This document shows positions 58,861 to 64,000 of a stretch of DNA of 64,000 bases, piece after piece; within the stretch, counting starts at the first letter, position 1; the number at the start of each line of letters is the position of its first letter. The translations under genes were made by a program, and so were the position numbers. Under the pieces are notes generated by a model. That model was not told the DNA's origin and ran no database searches. It saw only the letters and a program-made list of their open reading frames with translations. This stretch comes from Liquidambar formosana (lineage: Eukaryota; Streptophyta; Magnoliopsida; Saxifragales; Altingiaceae): NCBI GenBank assembly GCA_039720395.1, contig CM077820.1:14221848-14285847 (forward strand), read 5' to 3'.

Positions 58861-59015
58861 ACAAGGAATAAAAAGTCATTCCTACTCTCTCATTCCTGAC
58901 AGTATCCAAACATGGGAAATGGAATGGACCATTCCACTCCATTCCAAGCTATTTTAAGCATGGAATGAGATTCCATTCCCACTCATTCCATTCCGGCCAA
59001 ACAAACATGGCCTAA

Positions 59016-59353
59016 TAGACTACCTTTTGTATGGTGAGGACATTCTCATCTCCAACCTCCGCTCTCCTGTGCTGTTTGTGGAGGTTGATGAAAACAATAC
59101 CTCATTGCTTGTTCAATTCTCGTAAAAAACAAAAACAAAAAAGCAAAAAAAAAAATTTTGATCCAGAAGTTTAAAGTGTTCCTTTCTTAGAAAGCCAAGG
59201 GCAGGAGGCAATGAGGAGACTAACTTTTGGCCAAAAGTAAAACCACTAGTATGAATCCTGCTTAAAGATTTTTACCGCACATACTCTTGGTATGTAACTC
59301 GAGTGTGAGTCATTCTCACAATTCAGTCTTAGTATGCACAATCATTTTAACAC
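59016..59353. other. Spacer between two Harbinger-family elements
   Basis: Unremarkable sequence with an A-rich patch near 59125-59155. Confidence 0.5.
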
Positions 59354-59356
59354 TAA

Positions 59357-59580
59357 GGCCATGTTTGTTTGGCTGGAATGGAATGGATGGAATGGAATCT
59401 CATTCCAAACAACATGTTTGGATGAAGTAATAAATTAAGAATGGAATCAAACATTAGTAGTAAATTATAATGATATTCATTCCGCAATGTTTATTTCAAC
59501 TTCATTCTATTCCAAACTATTTTGAGCATGGAATCAGATTCCATTCCCACCCATTCCATTCCAACCAAACAAACGTGACC
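59357..59580. mobile_element. PIF/Harbinger MITE, 224 bp
   Basis: The ends GGCCATGTTTGTTTGGCTGG and CCAACCAAACAAACGTGACC match the 7.3-kb element nearby. Perfect TAA duplication (59354-59356, 59581-59583). Confidence 0.93.
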
Positions 59581-59583
59581 TAA

Positions 59584-61494
59584 CATATGATTGTCATTCC
59601 ACCTTCACTCCAGAGAGAGGGTCATGAATACTTAATGTAATTATAAGTTGGGTAAAACTGCATTTTCCATAATAAGTTCGTCTTGCCTATATATGTGCCC
59701 CTTAATTAGGTGGCATTGGGTCATTACAGAAAGCCGTACGTACGTCATAGGGTCTAGTGCGCCACTATGGGGACTAATTCCTTTTCTAGTGAGCATAGAA
59801 GATTGAACTTCGTTATAAGAAAACACCAAAATATACAAACCAAAAAGTAATTCCTCTTATAAAAGAGTAATAGTGTGCCCTTAAGTGGTCTACTTCTCTT
59901 ATGTATGTTTCAGCCCAAGTTGCAGTTTTAGGTATCCCACAGTAAGAAATCTCGATAATGTTTAACCATTTTTCATATTATTCGACCTCTGGCCTAAAGA
60001 AAAAATCCATGTAATATTCCCCCTTAGTTAGGTTTTGGATGAAAGATCGAGTAGACATTAAGTGAAAAAACAATCCATTAATATTATACCTCTTGTTTAA
60101 GTTCACAAAAGGGTCTTTTGACATCCACCCCAAAAACCCTTATTCTCATCAAAGATCTTTAGGCCTCATACACATACATGGATACGCACATATACACATG
60201 TATATTATATATCTCACAATGAATTACAGAAAATTTAAACTTAGAAACAGTTATTAACGAGGCCACAAATTAGTTAGAAGAGAAAAAAAGAAAACAAACA
60301 AACAAACAAACAATTTTCCCTTATATCAAAAGGCTTGTCCGTAGACTGTCAAAATAGATTAATGCTCCTAAAAAGAACATAAACAATACACCAAGAAACA
60401 AAACTATCACCACCCCGAAATTATTTGTTATTGAAGCTTTCCTTTTTCTTCATCTAGTTTCCATTAAAGTAATTTTCGTTTTAATTATTTCCATTTGTGG
60501 TTATTCAAGTCAAAATTATGGGTTATGTTTAGTGATTTTCGTTTAATTAGTAGGGACTGCAGGTGGTATCCAATAAAGTGGTTGACAATTCACAATTCAC
60601 ACAGCTTGCACAATTAATTCACAATTTGCCCACTAGGAGGTAGTTCACTTGCCCAATAATGAGATTATTGTATGCTCAAAAGACAAATTTCCCATTATTG
60701 AAATGCCTTTCACAATGTGTTTGAGGTTACTTTCACATTTGTTTGGACCTAGAGAGAATCAGAATGAAATGGAATGGGATTTCAATGATAAGCTGCCGTG
60801 ATGAGAGAGAAAATGGCATTTCATTTCATTATGATTCCCTCCATTTTGGCCAAATGAACAAGCATAAAGTAAGAAGACTCCTCTCATAAAGAAAAATCTG
60901 CATCTTAGAAACCCGTTTTCATAGTATATAATTCTAGATTCTAGTTGGTGTAGGAATTTTAGGTAAACTCAGTTTAGTTAAGCATTTCTTATATTTGCGG
61001 TACATTAAATAATCATGCAAATGCTTGTAATCCTCTCTAAGAATGGGTTTCCATGCGTATTCATAGTATTTAGAAAATATCCTCTCTTTTTTGGTAATTA
61101 ATAAGACACGTCACACTAAACATAGAGTTCGCCTTGGTGATCAATAGAACGCAACAAATGGAAATAAGAAAGTCCAAACATCCAGAAGAGTTGCTATATA
61201 AATTGGGATGACATTCAAAAGATGAAAATATTATTGGTGTGTGGCAAATGATGCTATGAGATTAGCGTCACTGGCCTTCTTCAGGAGGCTTTAGAGAGGC
61301 AATACTTCACTTACGCAAGGTCTAGCATCCCTAAGGGATGGAATATACGTCTATATATTTTATATATACCTATATACTGATATATATACATAAATATATT
61401 TTTTTTTCTTAGAAACACACACACATATATATATATAGATATAAATACATATTATAACAGGCTAATTCCATTCTCAATCTCAATCCATTTTATT
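59584..61494. other. Intergenic, no recognised gene
   Basis: AT-rich; (CAAA)n-like at 60293-60312 and AT/AC microsatellite patches at 61345-61450. No element ends or coding signals were found. Confidence 0.5.
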
Positions 61495-61735
61495 GTAGAC
61501 ATAGTGGACCATGCATGTGACACACAAAAATCCCATATACTTCTTAAATCCAGATAAATTTGATCCTTGAAGGGAAAGGACTTGCACCGTACACTTTTGT
61601 ACCATTTAGGAGAGGACAACAAATGTGTCTTGGGAGAGAGAATGTTCGATTAGAAGCCCTCGTTTTCATGCACAACGTAGTGACAAACTTCAAATGGGAG
61701 AAAGCAATTCCCACTCCAGTAAATGGTCTTCCAAT
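61495..61735 (+). pseudogene. Cytochrome P450 fragment (CYP716-like C-terminus)
   Basis: Reads [20 protein letters not shown], then [19 protein letters not shown] with LGRE, then [13 protein letters not shown] and GLPIFI. This is the end of a P450: the PERF-like region, the heme-binding loop F-x-x-G-x-x-x-C-x-G, and the C-terminal helix. A TAG precedes the first Trp, and several codons of the DPSRFEG block are missing. The heme loop has RRGQQMC where GGGPRMC is usual. Nothing upstream codes for the rest, so it is an isolated relic, ending 20 bases before the duplication breakpoint at 61758. Confidence 0.85.
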
Positions 61736-61757
61736 TTTTATTTATTTATTTATTTTA

Positions 61758-64000
61758 AATCAAGCATAATTCTCAACATTTTCGAATTAGCTATGTAGTA
61801 TATAAGAAAAATAAAATAAATGAAGAAAAAAAAAATAACCAGGGTGCCAGTTGAGAATAGAGGACTTTAAGAGTGTATGCCATCTAATGTAAAATACATG
61901 GTATCAATCATTCAAATTGCAAAGTTGCCCCTTATGTCTTGATGTGGCATTCCATGATTGGAAGAGCAAAAAGGGCACCAGAAAACGAAGACATATCCGT
62001 GTCTGGTCTGCTTATTTGAGCTTTTTTCAGAAAGAAAACATTTCCAGTCTAGACTGCAAGTCTGCAACATAAGCAGGACTTTTAGTTGTACTATCATCAA
62101 TCGACCACATGTCTGACTCATTTCATGCATTTTTTTTTTTTCCTTTCAGAAAAAATTAATTACAAAATTGAACTTTTAATTCTCCCACCCCCACTTCAAC
62201 AATCTCACCCTTATCATGGTTCTTGTTCGGGGGATAAATAAATAAATAGCTTGAGGAATTACAAAGTTATTCCTCGATCTATAGACATTCACCCTAGACG
62301 ACAACAATAACTGCAGTTTAATTTTGTTGTCCTAAAGTGAACACTACACCACCTACCACAAAAAACCATGACATTAATTTTGAACATAATGAAAATCTTA
62401 CTCTAATCTAATTGCCGGCTCTGATAAAGATCATATCGGTCAAATTGAAGAAAAAAGGTCCTTAATTTTTATTGCTTGCGTTACAACATTCTCCAATGGA
62501 ATGGGTAAAACAAACCATAAGCGCATTCAGGAAGTAGCTTTTCACACATCAGGGTACAAGCCTCAACCATCATAGATCTACATGGCATGTAAATTGTGCA
62601 ACTGCAAACCAACCCCATATAGTTTCTTTAAAGAGGGAAATAAAAGAGCTTGGGGGTTTACGGCCTTATTGCTCAGTTCCATCTGGTATCAGCACGACAG
62701 ACCCCCCGGATGTTTTCCGACTCTCAAGGTCTGCATGAGCTTGTGCTGCCTGTGACAGAGGGTACGTGTGATTTACATGAACCCGTAGGACACCCGATGA
62801 AACATTGGCGAATACCTCTCCAGCAGTTTCCAGAAGCTCACCATGAGTTTCAGTGTATTGCATGAGGGAAGGCCTCGTCAAGAACAGGGATTTTGGAGCA
62901 AGAGCTGACAATGGAACTGGGTCTGGTGTACCTGATGACTGCCCAAAACTCACCATGTACCCACGAGTCTTTAAGCACGCCAGTGATCCCTGCAGAGAAC
63001 AACTTTTCCATCAAAGATATTTTCAATAAACCTTAAAGTGCAAAATTGGAACCAAACTGACTGACCCAATCAAGCCAGAGTCAATTCAGGGACAATGAGA
63101 TAATCTAACCTTGGTACTTTGGATAGAGTTTCACGATATTGGGTTGAGGGTTGATTCTAATTTCCAGGTGGACAATACTTACTCTAAATACAACTTTCCA
63201 CATAACAATATCCAACCCAAGCTGAAATTAGAACCCTGAATTTGGCCAGTTGGGTCCAGGGTTCAGAATTTCAAATTGGGTTATGTGTAGGCTGAGTCCA
63301 ACAGTTTGCAACTTTTTGCACCCAGGGGAAGGGAAAAAGGTGGTTTTGTGCCTAGGTTCATGTTGGTCCTTAGGCTGATGCTCCAAACCCTCAATTTGGT
63401 TTAAGTTCAAATCTAAACTAACCCAACCTGAATCAAGTTGCTATATACCAAAACAACAGTGATGCAAAGTGCGCATGAATTGCAGATTATCATGAAATGG
63501 TACCCATGGAAAAGTTTAGTCCCCATCTAGAGTACATACTATAATAGAATACACTTCCTTGTTAAGTTATTTCCATTTGAACTTTATGTATTCTGTTAAT
63601 AATGAGTGGAATGCACATTACCTGAAAGGTGTCTTTTCCTACGGAATCGTAGACAACGTCAACACCCTGGCCAGAAGTTATCTCCTTGACACAGGCAACA
63701 AAATCCTCTTCCTTATAATTGATAACATGATGGCATCCATCATCCTTGGCTTGGGCTGCCTTCTCTTTGGTCGAGACAGTACCAATAACAGTGGCACCAA
63801 GGGCATTTGCCCACTGGCATAGTAGCGACCCAACTCCTCCAGCTGCTGCATGAACAAAGACTGTATGTCCAGGTTCGACCTGAATACCAGAAAATTCAGT
63901 CAAATTGTCCCAAAAATGTAAATTAAGTCTGTTACAGCTGGGGAAAAAAATCAGGAAATGGAAGATAGCAGACTGTTTGTGCTAGGATGAGGCATGTTAT
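61758..64000. repeat. Segmental duplication, copy B
   Basis: Aligns with 36667-39180 at very high identity over exons and introns and continues past the right edge. It lacks the 200 bases found at 37155-37351 in copy A. Confidence 0.93.
62666..63879 (-). CDS. Zeta-crystallin-type NADPH:quinone oxidoreductase, copy B, 3' exons
   Basis: Two exons of the same gene as at 37826-47773: 63879-63622 (VEPGHTVFVHAAAGGVGSLL through GVDVVYDSVGKDTFQ) and 62989-62666 (GSLACLKTRGYMVSFGQSSG to IPDGTEQ and stop). Both are open and in phase, unlike copy A whose last exon is frameshifted. The Ala-Ala-Gly-Gly-Val-Gly nucleotide-binding motif is intact. Its 5' exons would lie to the right of the window; whether they exist decides if this is a second full gene or a 3' fragment carried by the segmental duplication. 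Confidence 0.88.

Larger units (their letters stand above)
51717..59012. mobile_element. PIF/Harbinger element, 7.3 kb, internally deleted
   Basis: The ends GGCCATGTTTGTTTGGTCGG and CCGGCCAAACAAACATGGCC are inverted repeats, and further GGAATGGAATGG-type subterminal matches extend the TIR to about 50 bases. Flanks are CTA (51714-51716) and TAA (59013-59015), close to the TAA/TTA target typical of the family. It carries the two expected genes on the plus strand: a transposase (54557-55254, DDE core deleted) and a Myb-like partner (55472-58255, one frameshift). It also holds a tandem duplication, a poly-A run, an antisense RNase H-like remnant and a host-like exon fragment. Four other TIR-matching ends in the window belong to its MITEs. 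Confidence 0.9.

Overview
The window is nuclear DNA of a flowering plant, most likely a woody dicot; the species is not identifiable from the sequence. The evidence is AT-rich DNA, short exons in long introns with GT-AG borders, plant-type genes (plant KAPA synthase, a SWI1/DYAD/AM1 meiosis gene, a plastid-type quinone oxidoreductase, a CYP716-like P450 scrap), and a dense load of plant DNA transposons, MITEs and tRNA-derived SINEs. Nothing bacterial, viral or organellar was seen.

Layout. 1-7630 (+): exons 6-11 of a biotin-synthesis KAPA synthase (BIOF copy A), with its 5' half left of the window. 8102-12695: a complete Mutator-like element with a dead transposase, 124-bp TIRs and a perfect 9-bp target duplication. 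13471-18111: a repeat quilt of Mutator-type MITE, fold-back elements, four elements embedded in (TA)n, a hAT-like element and a 240-bp tandem duplication. 19235-28485 (+): BIOF copy B, all 11 exons, with frame breaks in exon 1. 30659-33835 (-): a SWI1/DYAD/AM1 homologue with one frameshift. 37826-47773 (-): zeta-crystallin-type quinone oxidoreductase copy A, frameshifted in its last exon. 48582-51690: SINEs and MITEs. 51717-59012: a 7.3-kb PIF/Harbinger element that keeps its Myb-like ORF and both ends of the transposase but has lost the DDE core. 61495-61735: a P450 fragment. 61758-64000 (-): a second, nearly identical copy of the 3' part of the quinone oxidoreductase, running off the right edge.

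Two duplications organise the region. The older one made two BIOF copies; a 50-bp scrap resembling the SWI1 last exon lies at 15309-15358, colinear with the order behind copy B, so the duplicated unit probably ran from BIOF into the SWI1 3' end. The younger one copied the quinone-oxidoreductase 3' half (36667-39180 and 61758-64000). Most other sequence is transposon insertions made after these events, several with exact target duplications and one with an empty site in the sister copy.

The genes form no operon-like system. Biotin synthesis, meiosis and quinone reduction are unrelated neighbours. Both BIOF copies end in peroxisomal targeting tripeptides (AKL, SKL), placing this biotin step in peroxisomes. 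Several otherwise well preserved genes carry single-base frame breaks, so local pseudogenisation or base-level assembly error should be separated before the models are trusted.
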